64,000 bases of DNA from an uncultured Clostridia bacterium (lineage in GTDB: Bacteria; Bacillota; Clostridia; Lachnospirales; CAG-274). The stretch lies in the NCBI GenBank assembly GCA_947630475.1, contig CANRHR010000006.1:86870-150869 (forward strand). Reading direction: 5' to 3'. Positions 1-8,522 of this stretch are shown in pieces; the first letter of the stretch is position 1; the number at the start of each line of letters is the position of its first letter. The notes beneath the pieces were generated by a model. It was not told the origin of the DNA and searched no databases. It worked only from the letters and a program-made list of their open reading frames with translations. Made by a program: the position numbers and the translations under genes.

Positions 1-1
1 T

Positions 2-988
2 GAAACAAAACTTCGCTCCGTAACCATAAATGGATATGTTTATCCCAATGTATCGGAAAGTACTCTCAATAAAACCTTGCCAAATCTTTCTATGATAACA
101 ATATTTACCTATGGCTTTACAGACGAGGGTGAGCTTATAGGAATATATGACGAAAACGTTATAAACAAAGCAAAACAATACAGCGTTGCTCCCATTATGC
201 TGATCTCTACCCTAAGCTCGGAGGGAGTTTTCAGCAACGAGCTTGCTCACACTCTTCTAAACAATCCCGATCTTCAGGATGTTCTTATAGATAATATACT
301 TCAAACCCTTTCGGAAAAAGGTTATTTTGGCCTTGATATCGATTTTGAATTTGTCCCTCAGCAGGATAAAGAGCTTTATTCAGATTTTATAGCCAAAATA
401 ACACAAAGGCTAAATGCCTCTGATTATCCTGTTATAGTTGCCCTTGCGCCAAAAACCTATGCCGAACAGCCCGGTCTTTTGTATGAAGCCCATGATTATG
501 CCGCCATCGGCGAAGCCGCAAACGCCGTTTTGATTATGACGTACGAATGGGGCTACACTTACGGGCCTCCAATGCCTGTAGCGCCTATAAATAAGGTAAG
601 AGAAGTTTTGGATTATGCCGTATCCGAAATAGAATCAAGCAAAATTTTTATGGGTATACCAAACTACGGTTACGACTGGACTCTTCCGTATATAAGAGGA
701 GAGAGCGCCGCAAAATCTCTTTCGCCCACCGAGGCGGTAAAGCTTGCCTCCGATTACGGAGCCGAAATAAAGTATGATCAGCTATGGCAAAGCCCCTATT
801 TTAATTATTATGATGAATACGGAAACGAGCATATTGTTTATTTTGAAGATGCCAGAAGCATATTTGCAAAGCTTTCACTTATAAATGAATATTCTTTAGC
901 AGGAGCAAGCTATTGGAACTTGATGAAATTTTTCCCGCAAAATTGGCTTGTTTTAAATTCAATGTATGATGTATATAAAATTTATTGA
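2..988 (+). CDS. GH18 spore peptidoglycan hydrolase, YaaH/SleL-like (5' partial)
   Basis: The frame is open to the left edge, so the start and any N-terminal LysM repeats lie outside the window; the TTG at 77 is internal and has no ribosome binding site. The visible part begins at the first strand of a glycoside hydrolase 18 barrel (GYVYPN) and carries the catalytic strand GLDIDFE near base 330, where the final Glu is the expected proton donor of the DxxDxDxE motif. Later strands (MTYEWG, GIPNYGYDW, GASYWNLM) match the YaaH/SleL group, whose members are N-acetylglucosaminidases that cleave cortex peptidoglycan during spore germination. Role in this organism is inferred. A GC-rich hairpin follows the stop. 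Confidence 0.85.
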   Translation, partial: ETKLRSVTINGYVYPNVSESTLNKTLPNLSMITIFTYGFTDEGELIGIYDENVINKAKQYSVAPIMLISTLSSEGVFSNELAHTLLNNPDLQDVLIDNILQTLSEKGYFGLDIDFEFVPQQDKELYSDFIAKITQRLNASDYPVIVALAPKTYAEQPGLLYEAHDYAAIGEAANAVLIMTYEWGYTYGPPMPVAPINKVREVLDYAVSEIESSKIFMGIPNYGYDWTLPYIRGESAAKSLSPTEAVKLASDYGAEIKYDQLWQSPYFNYYDEYGNEHIVYFEDARSIFAKLSLINEYSLAGASYWNLMKFFPQNWLVLNSMYDVYKIY

Positions 989-998
989 CACTTAAAAG

Positions 999-1021
999 GT
1001 CCGCGCCTTTAAGGCGTGGAC
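999..1021. terminator. Hairpin after the GH18 gene
   Basis: Nine-base arms GTCCGCGCC and GGCGTGGAC close a TTTAA loop (one G-T pair), eleven bases after the stop codon. No clear T-run follows, so termination is likely but not certain. Confidence 0.5.
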
Positions 1022-1024
1022 ACA

Positions 1025-1176
1025 GGCTGTCAAAAAAACCTGCTTTGAACAAGTAACTTAAAGCGTCGCAGACTTATAATCCACAGGCGGAATTTACTTC
1101 CGCCGAGGAAAACAGCGAATTTCAAGGGATTTTTAATCCTGATGGAACGAACTGTTTATACATCTGTTTTCGACAA
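1025..1176 (+). repeat. Structured dispersed element, family 1, copy A
   Basis: This copy starts GGCTGTCAA and shares long stretches with the copy near 10.2 kb, including CTTAAAGCGTCGCAGACTT and the GGCGGAA/TTCCGCC hairpin. A nested stem AAACAG/CTGTTT encloses the loop segment with GATGGAA. The terminal hairpin found in other copies is missing, but the TTTTCGACA end remains. It fills most of the intergenic space between the GH18 gene and the transporter operon. See the finding on covarying stems. Confidence 0.8.
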
Positions 1177-1285
1177 TTACTCTTCCATGAGTTTTATTAT
1201 TTTTAATCTTTATTTTTTATGTAAATTGTGTTAAACTATATAAGATAATTAATATTGAATAAATGTTGAATGGAGGAATATTTTA

Positions 1286-2197
1286 ATGAAGCTTAAAAAT
1301 TTGGCTCTGCTTTTTGCGGCAGGCGTTATGGCTTTATCTATGTCCGCCTGCGGCGCCAAAACAGACGAACAAAATGCGGCAGGCTCTCAAGAGATTTCTG
1401 AAAGCTCTCAGCAGGACGATTCTGCGGATACCCAAAAAGTTATTACAAACACAGAGGGTAAGCTTATTTGGGCAACAAACGCAGAATTTCCGCCTTATGA
1501 ATTTAGGGGCGATGACGGCAAAGTTACAGGAATAGATGCCGAAATAGCACAATATATCGGAGATCAGCTTGGCCTTGAGGTTGAAGTTGAAGATATGAAT
1601 TTTGATTCTATCGTTGCGGCTGTTCAAAGCGGAAAAGCTGACCTTGGCATAGCCGGCATGACTATTGAAGAGGACAGACTTGCAAGTGTTAATTTTTCAA
1701 TACCATATGTAAATGCAGGACAAGTTATAATTGTTAAAAATGATTCCGATATTAAATCCGCACAGGATCTTGCAAATAAAACAATAGGAGTTCAGCTTGG
1801 CACTACAGGTGATTCCTATGTTACAGACAATATCGAAAACTCAACCCCGGAGCGTTATAACAAAGGTTTTGAGGCTGTTCAGGCTCTTATACAGGATAAG
1901 GTTGATGCTGTTGTTATAGATGGAGAGCCTGCAAAATCTTATGTAAAAGCAAATGAAGGCGCTATTAAAATTCTTGACGAGCAGCTTACGGAAGAAGAAT
2001 ATGCAATTGCAGTAAACAAAGATAATGAATCTCTTTTAAATGCAGTTAATTCTATTCTTACAGAAATGAAAGACAATGGCAAAATAACCGAAATATCAAA
2101 CAAATATTTAAACAGCGGAGATACCGCCGACGAAGAAACCAATGAAGAAGCCAACGAAGAAACCGAAACACAAATAGAACAAACAGACGAAGAATAA
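1286..2197 (+). CDS. Polar amino-acid ABC transporter substrate-binding lipoprotein
   Basis: Family 3 extracellular solute-binding protein (PF00497 type), 303 aa. A lipoprotein signal peptide ends in the lipobox MSAC (Cys about residue 22), so the protein should be anchored outside the membrane. The mature domain has the expected openings: LIWATNAEFPPYEFRGDDG, GIDAEIA, ADLGIAGMTI, TIGVQLGTTGD. An acidic, Glu/Thr-rich tail of about 25 residues extends past the fold. GGAGGAAT lies just before the ATG. It is the first gene of a transporter cluster with a permease and an ATPase. The substrate (cystine, glutamine or another polar amino acid) cannot be read from the sequence. Confidence 0.93.
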   Translation: MKLKNLALLFAAGVMALSMSACGAKTDEQNAAGSQEISESSQQDDSADTQKVITNTEGKLIWATNAEFPPYEFRGDDGKVTGIDAEIAQYIGDQLGLEVEVEDMNFDSIVAAVQSGKADLGIAGMTIEEDRLASVNFSIPYVNAGQVIIVKNDSDIKSAQDLANKTIGVQLGTTGDSYVTDNIENSTPERYNKGFEAVQALIQDKVDAVVIDGEPAKSYVKANEGAIKILDEQLTEEEYAIAVNKDNESLLNAVNSILTEMKDNGKITEISNKYLNSGDTADEETNEEANEETETQIEQTDEE

Positions 2198-2247
2198 AAT
2201 TTATTAAGGTTAGCTTAAAGCTGTATTAATCAGCCGATTTAAGCAAG

Positions 2248-2290
2248 AGGTGCGGCAATGAAGTTAAATTTTTGTTGCCGTACCTTTTTT
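2248..2290 (+). terminator. Intercistronic terminator/attenuator
   Basis: Arms AGGTGCGGCAA and TTGCCGTACCT are followed by TTTTT between the binding-protein gene and the permease gene. Such a hairpin would let the binding protein be made in excess over the membrane components, as is common for this transporter class (inference). Confidence 0.75.
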
Positions 2291-2312
2291 ACTATACAAA
2301 AAGGAGTAAGCT

Positions 2313-3089
2313 ATGAATTGGTTTTACAATCTTGAAACTAAAATTATGCTGCTTAATCTTGAAGATTTTAAGGCAAGATTTATACTTAACTTTATTAAGA
2401 AAAACAGATGGCAGTATATAACAAGAGGATTAAGGCTCACTGTCGAAATTACAATTTTTGCCCTTATATTAGGTCTTATTTTGGGTTCTCTGGCGGCGGT
2501 TATACGTTCAAGCTACGATTTAACGCATACAAAAAAATGCTCGGGGCTAAGCCAAAAAATTTATCAGTTTATTTTAAGCGTTTTAAATATTATATGCAAA
2601 ATATACCTAACCGTTATAAGGGGTACTCCGAGCGTAGTTCAGCTTCTTATTATTTATTTTGTAATATTCGGAGATGTAGCCGTTGATAAAGTATTTGTCG
2701 CTGTTGTGGCATTTGGCATTAATTCGGGCGCTTACGTTGCTGAAATTATAAGAAGCGGAATTATGAGCGTAGACAAGGGTCAGTTTGAAGCCGGACGAAG
2801 CTTGGGCTTTGGTTATTTTTCCACTATGAGATACATAATACTTCCACAGGCGGTTAAAAACATTCTCCCTGCTTTGGGCAACGAATTTATTGTGCTTTTA
2901 AAGGAAACCTCCATATCGGGATATATTGCCCTTGAAGATCTGACAAAAGGAGCCGATATCATAAGAAGCCGCACATATGATGCTTTTATGCCTTTAATTG
3001 CAATAGCTCTCATTTATCTTGCAATGGTTATGCTTTTAAGCTGGGCGGTTGGAATCCTTGAAAGGAGATTGAGAAGAGATGAGCGATAG
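2313..3089 (+). CDS. Polar amino-acid ABC transporter permease, HisM/GlnP type
   Basis: A 258-aa integral membrane protein. After a 25-30 residue N-terminal cytosolic stretch, several hydrophobic helices follow, with [17 protein letters not shown] and the EAA-loop region [20 protein letters not shown], which docks on the ATPase. AAGGAG precedes the ATG. Its last 11 bases overlap the ATPase gene, so the two are translationally coupled. It forms the membrane channel for the substrate delivered by the upstream lipoprotein. Confidence 0.93.
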   Translation: MNWFYNLETKIMLLNLEDFKARFILNFIKKNRWQYITRGLRLTVEITIFALILGLILGSLAAVIRSSYDLTHTKKCSGLSQKIYQFILSVLNIICKIYLTVIRGTPSVVQLLIIYFVIFGDVAVDKVFVAVVAFGINSGAYVAEIIRSGIMSVDKGQFEAGRSLGFGYFSTMRYIILPQAVKNILPALGNEFIVLLKETSISGYIALEDLTKGADIIRSRTYDAFMPLIAIALIYLAMVMLLSWAVGILERRLRRDER

Positions 3090-3819
3090 CCGAGCTTTGA
3101 TAGAGGTAAAAAATGTCGATAAAATTTTCGGCAAAACAAAGGCTCTTAACAATGTATCAGCCGAAATAAAAGAAGGTGAGGTCGTTGTTGTTGTAGGCCC
3201 TTCCGGATCGGGTAAAAGCACATTTTTAAGGTGTCTTAATCTGCTTGAAGAGCCTGATAAGGGGCAAATCTTTTTTGAGGGAACAGATATTACAGACCCA
3301 AAAAACAATATCAACAAACACAGGCAAAAGATGGGAATGGTATTTCAGCAATTTAATCTTTTTCCGCATATGACTATTTTAAAAAATCTCATTATAGCCC
3401 CTATGAAGCTTCAATCTGTAAGCCGTGCCGATGCCGAAAAATATGCTATGGAGCTTTTGGGCAGAGTAGGTCTTGCAGACAGAGCCGATGCGTATCCCAA
3501 CCAGTTAAGCGGCGGTCAAAAACAAAGAATAGCCATCGTCAGAGCACTGTGTATGAAGCCCGAGGTTATGCTTTTTGATGAGCCTACATCTGCTCTTGAT
3601 CCCGAGATGGTAGGAGAGGTTTTAGAGGTTATGAAAGCTCTTGCAAAAGAAAATATGACTATGGTTGTAGTTACCCATGAGATGGGCTTTGCAAGAGAGG
3701 TTGCAACAAGAGTTATATTTATGGAAAACGGCACTATTATCGAACAAAACAAGCCTGACGAATTTTTCGCCAGCCCAAAAACAGACAGGCTTAAAGAATT
3801 TTTGAATAAGGTTTTATAA
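3079..3819 (+). CDS. Polar amino-acid ABC transporter ATP-binding protein, GlnQ/HisP type
   Basis: A 246-aa ATPase with every ABC motif: Walker [10 protein letters not shown] (near residue 40), Q-loop [11 protein letters not shown], signature LSGGQKQR, Walker [13 protein letters not shown] and the switch His in VVTHEMGFA. Length and the [14 protein letters not shown] segment are typical of the polar amino-acid uptake group. It energises import by the preceding permease and binding protein. A strong terminator follows nine bases after the stop. Confidence 0.95.
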   Translation: MSDSRALIEVKNVDKIFGKTKALNNVSAEIKEGEVVVVVGPSGSGKSTFLRCLNLLEEPDKGQIFFEGTDITDPKNNINKHRQKMGMVFQQFNLFPHMTILKNLIIAPMKLQSVSRADAEKYAMELLGRVGLADRADAYPNQLSGGQKQRIAIVRALCMKPEVMLFDEPTSALDPEMVGEVLEVMKALAKENMTMVVVTHEMGFAREVATRVIFMENGTIIEQNKPDEFFASPKTDRLKEFLNKVL

Positions 3820-3827
3820 GCAAATCG

Positions 3828-3849
3828 AAAAAGCCCGTTAGGGCTTTTT
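3828..3849 (+). terminator. Rho-independent terminator of the amino-acid ABC operon
   Basis: AAAAAGCCC, a GTTA loop and GGGCTTTTT directly after the ATPase gene. A near-identical copy of this hairpin lies at 4038-4057 on the other side of the family 1 element (19 of 20 bases). Confidence 0.85.
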
Positions 3850-4035
3850 GACTGTCGAAAAAGTCCATTCGGACTTTTTCGAAGTTAAACAGATGAACAA
3901 AAGGCTCATTCCAGCGGCTTTAAAAGCCTTGAAACTCGCCTTTTCCCTCGGCGAAAATGCGATTTCCGCCTGCGGATTTGATGTATAGCTCCTAAAAACT
4001 TATAAGCTCAACAAAATTTAGGTTTATTGACAGTC
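3850..4035 (-). repeat. Structured dispersed element, family 1, copy D
   Basis: On the minus strand it starts GACTGTCAATAAA and ends in hairpin arms CGAAAAAGTCC/GGACTTTTTCG followed by GACAGTC, so the ends are 7-bp perfect inverted repeats. Inner features are the ATCCGCAGGCGGAAA stem and an AAAAGGC/GCCTTTT stem around an AAGGC/GCC hairpin. It lies between two convergent genes (transporter ATPase and sigK) and is flanked by duplicated terminator hairpins. Confidence 0.85.
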
Positions 4036-4037
4036 TG

Positions 4038-4057
4038 AAAGCCCGTTAGAGCTTTTT
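4038..4057. terminator. Second copy of the terminator hairpin
   Basis: AAAGCCCGTTAG then AGCTTTTT: one base different from 3830-3849. It lies about 30 bases past the stop of the convergent sigK gene and may serve it in reverse. Its near-identity to the upstream hairpin suggests a duplication caused by, or captured with, the repeat element. Confidence 0.6.
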
Positions 4058-4087
4058 CGACACTCAAACACAGATTAGCAATACCTT

Positions 4088-4768
4088 TCATCTAAAATCA
4101 TCCATAGCCTTATTCATTTTTGAGAGAGCCTTTTTTTCTATTCTTGAAACATAACTTCTTGATATTCCCATTTTTTTTGCAATCTCTCTTTGTGTTTGCT
4201 CCTCGCCTGTTTTTATTCCATATCTCATTTCTATTATTTCTCTTTCTCTTCCCTTAAGAACGCTTTGAAGCTTTTCATACATATTTTTTATTAAAAGCTT
4301 TTGGCTTACCTGCTCATCGACGTCGCTGCTTTCATCGGCTACCTTATCCTGAAGAGTTACTTCGTTTCCATCTTTATCAATCCCTACCGTATCCTGAAGA
4401 TAAAGATCATTTTGACGCTTTTTGCTTGAGCGAAGACTCATAAGGATTTCATTTTCTATACATCTGGCGGCATATGTGGCAAGCTTTGTTCCCTTTGTGC
4501 TTTTAAATGTCATTATAGCCTTAATAAGTCCGATCGTTCCTATAGAAATCAAATCTTCGCTGTCTTTGTTATAATTGGTATATTTTTTTACAATGTGAGC
4601 AACAAGACGTAAATTTCTTTCTATCAGTATGTTTTTAGCCTCTTCGCTTCCGTTTTGGAGCTGTTGTATATATTTTTCTTCCTCCTTGGCGGTTAAAGGC
4701 TTTGGAAATGAATTGACTTCGGAAATGTAAGAAAATAAAAAAAAGAAATGAAGCAGGGATAATAACAC
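4088..4768 (-). CDS. sigK: Sporulation sigma factor sigma-K
   Basis: A 226-aa sigma-70 family protein, the late mother-cell factor that directs coat and cortex gene transcription. Region 2 (NLRLVAHIVKKY, EDLISIGTIGLIKAI, GTKLATYAARCIENEIL) and region 4 (EEQTQREIAKKMGISRSYVSRIEKKAL) match SigK closely. The start is GTG: GGAGG lies seven bases before it, and the ATG two bases upstream is out of frame and quickly diverges. The hydrophobic N-terminus before SYISEVNSFPKPL is only about 12 residues, shorter than the 20-residue pro-sequence of the Bacillus protein. The gene is not split by a skin element. Confidence 0.93.
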   Translation of the reverse strand: MLLSLLHFFFLFSYISEVNSFPKPLTAKEEEKYIQQLQNGSEEAKNILIERNLRLVAHIVKKYTNYNKDSEDLISIGTIGLIKAIMTFKSTKGTKLATYAARCIENEILMSLRSSKKRQNDLYLQDTVGIDKDGNEVTLQDKVADESSDVDEQVSQKLLIKNMYEKLQSVLKGREREIIEMRYGIKTGEEQTQREIAKKMGISRSYVSRIEKKALSKMNKAMDDFR

Positions 4769-4871
4769 ATAAACACCTCCGACACATCATTTTATATAAT
4801 ATTTCATTCGAAAGTGATTTGTGCATGTATACAACATAAAAAACGTGTCGAAAAAAACATTCATTCTTTTT

Positions 4872-4990
4872 CGGCATCAGCCAAAAGTATAAAAGGTGAG
4901 TTCCATCGGGCTAAAAGCCCTTAAAACTCACCTTTTTTCGCCTAAGATTAATTTTGTCCGCCAACGCTAAACACTTATAACCCACAGGCC
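4872..4990 (-). repeat. Structured dispersed element, family 1, divergent copy E
   Basis: The minus strand reads AGGTGAGTT, then AAGGGCT/AGCCC, GATGGAA, and AACTCACCT: the nested double stem and GATGGAA loop of the other copies, but with a different outer stem sequence that still pairs. The GCGGAA hairpin is decayed. It sits just past the 3' end of the flavodiiron gene. Confidence 0.65.
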
Positions 4991-5000
4991 TTTTATATTA

Positions 5001-6182
5001 TTATTTTAAGCTTTCGGCAAAGCTTTTTCCAAACTCGCAGCAGCGCTTTTTCTGCTCATCGGATGGCTTAAACATTATTTTAAGCCCTGCAACCGGCACC
5101 TTAAATTTTAACTGTGAATATCTTCCCTCTATATTTGCAACAGCCTCTCCGCTCCAGCCATATGAGCCAAATGCGCCTGCGATGAGAGATTTGTTTATTG
5201 TAGGATTAAGAGATGTTAAAATTGCCCAAACAGGCGCAAGAGCATCATTTACAATCGTAGGAGAGCCAAGCAAAAGCCCCTTTGCCGTATAAATTTCATC
5301 CATAACGACAGATTTATCGGCGGTTTCAAGATCGAAAAGCTTAACTTCAAAGCCCTCTTGCTCAATCGCTTTGCTTATCTCCTGTGCCATTGCCTTGGTA
5401 TATCCGTATGCAGAAACATAGGCGATAACAACCTTATTTTCTTTTTTAACCTCAGACCAAGCTTCATAAAGATTTAAGTATTTATCTATATTCTTTCTCA
5501 AAACAGGCCCATGACCCGGGCATATTATTTCAGGGCTGAGTGCTCTTACCTTTGGAAGAGCTTTTAAAACATTATCTTTAAAAGGGCCCATTATGCAGTC
5601 AAAATAGTATTTGTATGCATCAATAAAATCACCCTCGATTTTGTCATTAAACACTTTTTCATCGCAGTAATGGCAGCCGAAAGAATCACAGGTAAACAAA
5701 ACCTTATCCTCTTCGGCATAAGTATACATAGAATCCGGCCAGTGAAGAAACGGCGCAGAAACAAATTTTAATGTTTTGCCGCCCAAATCAATGCTGTCGC
5801 CCTCTTTAACAATCATACTTTTAAAATCTTTGTTTGCTATTTCCTTTAAAAATTTTATGGCTGAAACAGAGCCTACAACGGTAACATTCGGTATTATATC
5901 GAGAAGAGCTTCCACCGAACCGGAATGATCCGGCTCTGTATGATTTACTATTATATAATCTATCTTTTCGACATCGGTTACTGTTTTTACTCTTTCCAAA
6001 AATTCATCAAAAAATTTATCCTTAGCTGTTTCTATAAGAGCTGTTTTTTCTGCGCCCTTTACTATATATGCATTGTATGTTGTGCCATAATCTGTATGCA
6101 TAACTATATCAAAGGTTCTTATATCAAAATCAAGAGAACCTACCCAAAAAATATTATTTTTTATTTCAAGTGAATTTTTCAT
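5001..6182 (-). CDS. fprA: Flavodiiron protein (A-type flavoprotein, O2/NO reductase)
   Basis: 393 aa, two domains. Residues 1-250 form a metallo-beta-lactamase-like domain with diiron ligands H81, E83, D85 and H86 in NHTEPDHSGS, further His in LHWPD, Asp in CDSFGCH and His in PGHGPV. Residues 255-393 are a flavodoxin domain binding FMN (AYVSAYGYTKAMA, LGSPTIVND, GSYGWSGEA). The family reduces O2 to water or NO to N2O in the cytoplasm of anaerobes. No rubredoxin domain is fused, so the electron donor must be separate. It is apparently monocistronic. Confidence 0.93.
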   Translation of the reverse strand: MKNSLEIKNNIFWVGSLDFDIRTFDIVMHTDYGTTYNAYIVKGAEKTALIETAKDKFFDEFLERVKTVTDVEKIDYIIVNHTEPDHSGSVEALLDIIPNVTVVGSVSAIKFLKEIANKDFKSMIVKEGDSIDLGGKTLKFVSAPFLHWPDSMYTYAEEDKVLFTCDSFGCHYCDEKVFNDKIEGDFIDAYKYYFDCIMGPFKDNVLKALPKVRALSPEIICPGHGPVLRKNIDKYLNLYEAWSEVKKENKVVIAYVSAYGYTKAMAQEISKAIEQEGFEVKLFDLETADKSVVMDEIYTAKGLLLGSPTIVNDALAPVWAILTSLNPTINKSLIAGAFGSYGWSGEAVANIEGRYSQLKFKVPVAGLKIMFKPSDEQKKRCCEFGKSFAESLK

Positions 6183-6291
6183 TTTAACCTCTCTTCCTGA
6201 TTTTAACTTTTAATAAAAGCCTTAATCATTATTTTTACAATATAAGGTCATTTTAATATTTTAAAATGAAAAAGTCAACAGTTGCATTTAT

Positions 6292-7410
6292 TTATCGACT
6301 GGAGCCTGCCGATTTGATTTTTACTTTTACATCCAAATCAAGCTTAGCCTGTTCAAATGCTTTTTGGGTATCCTCCTGCATATATAAATAATCTTTATAA
6401 TAATTTTTTCTCAGCATTTCGCCAAAGCCCAAAACATCGGCTTTATATTTTTTTTGGATAAGCTCAAATGCGCTTTGCGCTTCTTTTTTTATATTCTCTG
6501 CATATTCATCCTGCAAAATTTTATATTTATCGCTGTTTAAAAATACATTTTCCGATAGAGTATATTCTTCAATATTACCCTCTATATCAACAGTACAATT
6601 TAATATATAATTCCCCAAATCATTTTTATCAAGCTTAATATGTGAAGTTTTTTTTGTTATCTTAAGCGCTGTGTTGGTATCCTCAAACGGTATTGTTATC
6701 TCTCCCCCTGCGGGATAATTGCCAAGATATAAAAACCCTCTGCTTTGCTCTTCATTTAAAAAGCCTTCAAGCTCATAGTTTTTTAAAACAGCGATAGAGC
6801 TTATTTTAAGCTTTTCATCTTCATTTTTTATTATCGGCAAAACTGTATTGGAGGATTCCAAAAGCTGTTTAATAACGCCCTCCAAATCCTGCCTAAAGGT
6901 TATGCTCAGCGACTTTATATTATTTTTATAAAAATCGTTTATAAAAATGCCTGTCGGAATATTATTGTCAGTCTTTGCCGAATATATCTCATTGGCATAG
7001 CTGTCGGAACACATAATAATCAGCTTTCTGCTTATTTCTCTGTTTCTTTCAAGGGCATCTATCGTTTCTTTAAACAGCTTAGGATCCTTTATAACATCAT
7101 TTCCGATTATACATACCTTTGTATGGCCATAATAAAGCTTAGGCCCGGAATAAGAGTCTATTTCTCTCATAGCGGAGCTTACGGAAGACGATGCCGCCAG
7201 CTTTAAATTCTCTGCATTATCCTCATCTTTGCTCTCAAGCTCTTTGGGTATTTCCATAGAAAGCAAAAATTCGTCGTCCTGCCTGTCTATGCCCATAGAT
7301 ATAACAAGAGCCCTGTCCTCAAGCTCAATTTTATCATAACAGGCGGTTAAAATAACAGGAATAAGCAAATACAGCGCAAAAAGCTTAAAAAATTTATATC
7401 TCATCTTCAT
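6292..7410 (-). CDS. Spore germination receptor C subunit, Ger(x)C lipoprotein
   Basis: 372 aa. The N-terminus has a lipobox (ILTAC, Cys about residue 24) followed by YDKIELEDRALVISMGID, a hallmark of Ger(x)C lipoproteins. The family is anchored on the outer face of the spore inner membrane as part of the germinant receptor. It is the last gene of gerA-gerB-gerC; its start overlaps the gerB stop by 17 bases. GGGGTGA precedes the ATG; a second ATG two codons later is possible. Confidence 0.92.
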   Translation of the reverse strand: MKMRYKFFKLFALYLLIPVILTACYDKIELEDRALVISMGIDRQDDEFLLSMEIPKELESKDEDNAENLKLAASSSVSSAMREIDSYSGPKLYYGHTKVCIIGNDVIKDPKLFKETIDALERNREISRKLIIMCSDSYANEIYSAKTDNNIPTGIFINDFYKNNIKSLSITFRQDLEGVIKQLLESSNTVLPIIKNEDEKLKISSIAVLKNYELEGFLNEEQSRGFLYLGNYPAGGEITIPFEDTNTALKITKKTSHIKLDKNDLGNYILNCTVDIEGNIEEYTLSENVFLNSDKYKILQDEYAENIKKEAQSAFELIQKKYKADVLGFGEMLRKNYYKDYLYMQEDTQKAFEQAKLDLDVKVKIKSAGSSR

Positions 7411-8503
7411 TCACCCCTATGCCTTTTATTTTTGTTGCAATAAGCAGCACAATAGGAATTAAAAATGTATATATCCATCCTGTCCATACATTCATTTTAT
7501 CCAAAAAATAATAAAGCGATGATATATTTGGCGGTATAAATGAGATTATATAAACCAAAATAAGGCTTAAAACAATAAAAAAAGTATGGGTTCCTTTTTG
7601 TACAATATCCTTTAAAACAAGTGAAGAAAAAAACATACCCGCATTAATAATTATAAATATCGAAATTATCCAAAAGCTCATAATAAGAGCATCTTGTCTT
7701 TCTATAAAAGAGCCGGGCAAATCTATTGTATCCATTATTTCCAGCACGGGCCACATCTGATGCAGCATATCGAATATTCCAAACCTGGCTATGGTTAATG
7801 CTGTTATAACGCTTAAAATCATACCTGATAAAAAGACGCACAATATAATTCTTTTTCCTGCCTTTTGCTTATCCTTATTTAAATAGGGATAAGCAAGCAA
7901 AATAAATTCTATCGGCGAAAAGCTTAGACAGCTTATAAAAGCTGCCTTTAAAAGCTTTATTTTATCAGAGGCAAAAACAGGCTTAAGGTTTGAAAAATCA
8001 ACATCGGTTAAAGCAATTAAAAATACAAATATAAGAGGTATAAATACAACAAAAATTAATATTTCGGCAATTCTTCCCCTTGCCTCATAACCCTTGCTTG
8101 CGGCGTATGAGCCTAAAAGCAGCATACAAAGGCTTATAAGCCATATCGGGGTTTCAAAAAGCATAAGCTGCTTTATAATTTCTGAAAATATTCTAAGCTG
8201 CATAGACAATGCGGCAATTATTTTTAAAACAAGCCCCAAGCTTAACAGAGTGCCTATGGGATATGACAAAAGTTTTCTTGAATACCGTACAAAACCTTCT
8301 TCCGGAAACACAGAACAAAGCCTTGTTATCAAAAAAGCCGAAAAACAAGCCGGCAGAGTGCCTATTATTAAAGCAAGCCAGCCGTCCTGCCCTGCCGTTT
8401 CAGTCATTTTTCCGGGCAGAGAGGTTATTCCCATGCCAAAAATATCTAAAATCAAAAGAGTCTGAAGCTGTCTTACGGAAATTTTATTATTTGTTGAAAA
8501 CAT
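7394..8503 (-). CDS. Spore germination receptor B subunit (GerAB-type permease)
   Basis: 369 aa with about ten hydrophobic segments, of the amino-acid/polyamine transporter superfamily that includes GerAB/GerKB. It opens KISVRQLQTLLILDIFGMGITSLPG, the conserved family start. It is likely the germinant-binding subunit of the receptor in the spore inner membrane. AAGGAGAAG precedes the ATG; it lies 19 bases after gerA and overlaps gerC. The germinant is unknown. Confidence 0.92.
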   Translation of the reverse strand: MFSTNNKISVRQLQTLLILDIFGMGITSLPGKMTETAGQDGWLALIIGTLPACFSAFLITRLCSVFPEEGFVRYSRKLLSYPIGTLLSLGLVLKIIAALSMQLRIFSEIIKQLMLFETPIWLISLCMLLLGSYAASKGYEARGRIAEILIFVVFIPLIFVFLIALTDVDFSNLKPVFASDKIKLLKAAFISCLSFSPIEFILLAYPYLNKDKQKAGKRIILCVFLSGMILSVITALTIARFGIFDMLHQMWPVLEIMDTIDLPGSFIERQDALIMSFWIISIFIIINAGMFFSSLVLKDIVQKGTHTFFIVLSLILVYIISFIPPNISSLYYFLDKMNVWTGWIYTFLIPIVLLIATKIKGIGVNEDEI

Positions 8504-8522
8504 TTTCTTCTCCTTTACGTTT

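Noticed and set aside
4635..4877. 80-aa minus-strand open frame at the sigK start
   Set aside because: Alternative frame over the sigK 5' end and its leader; the GGAGG-GTG start supports sigK instead.
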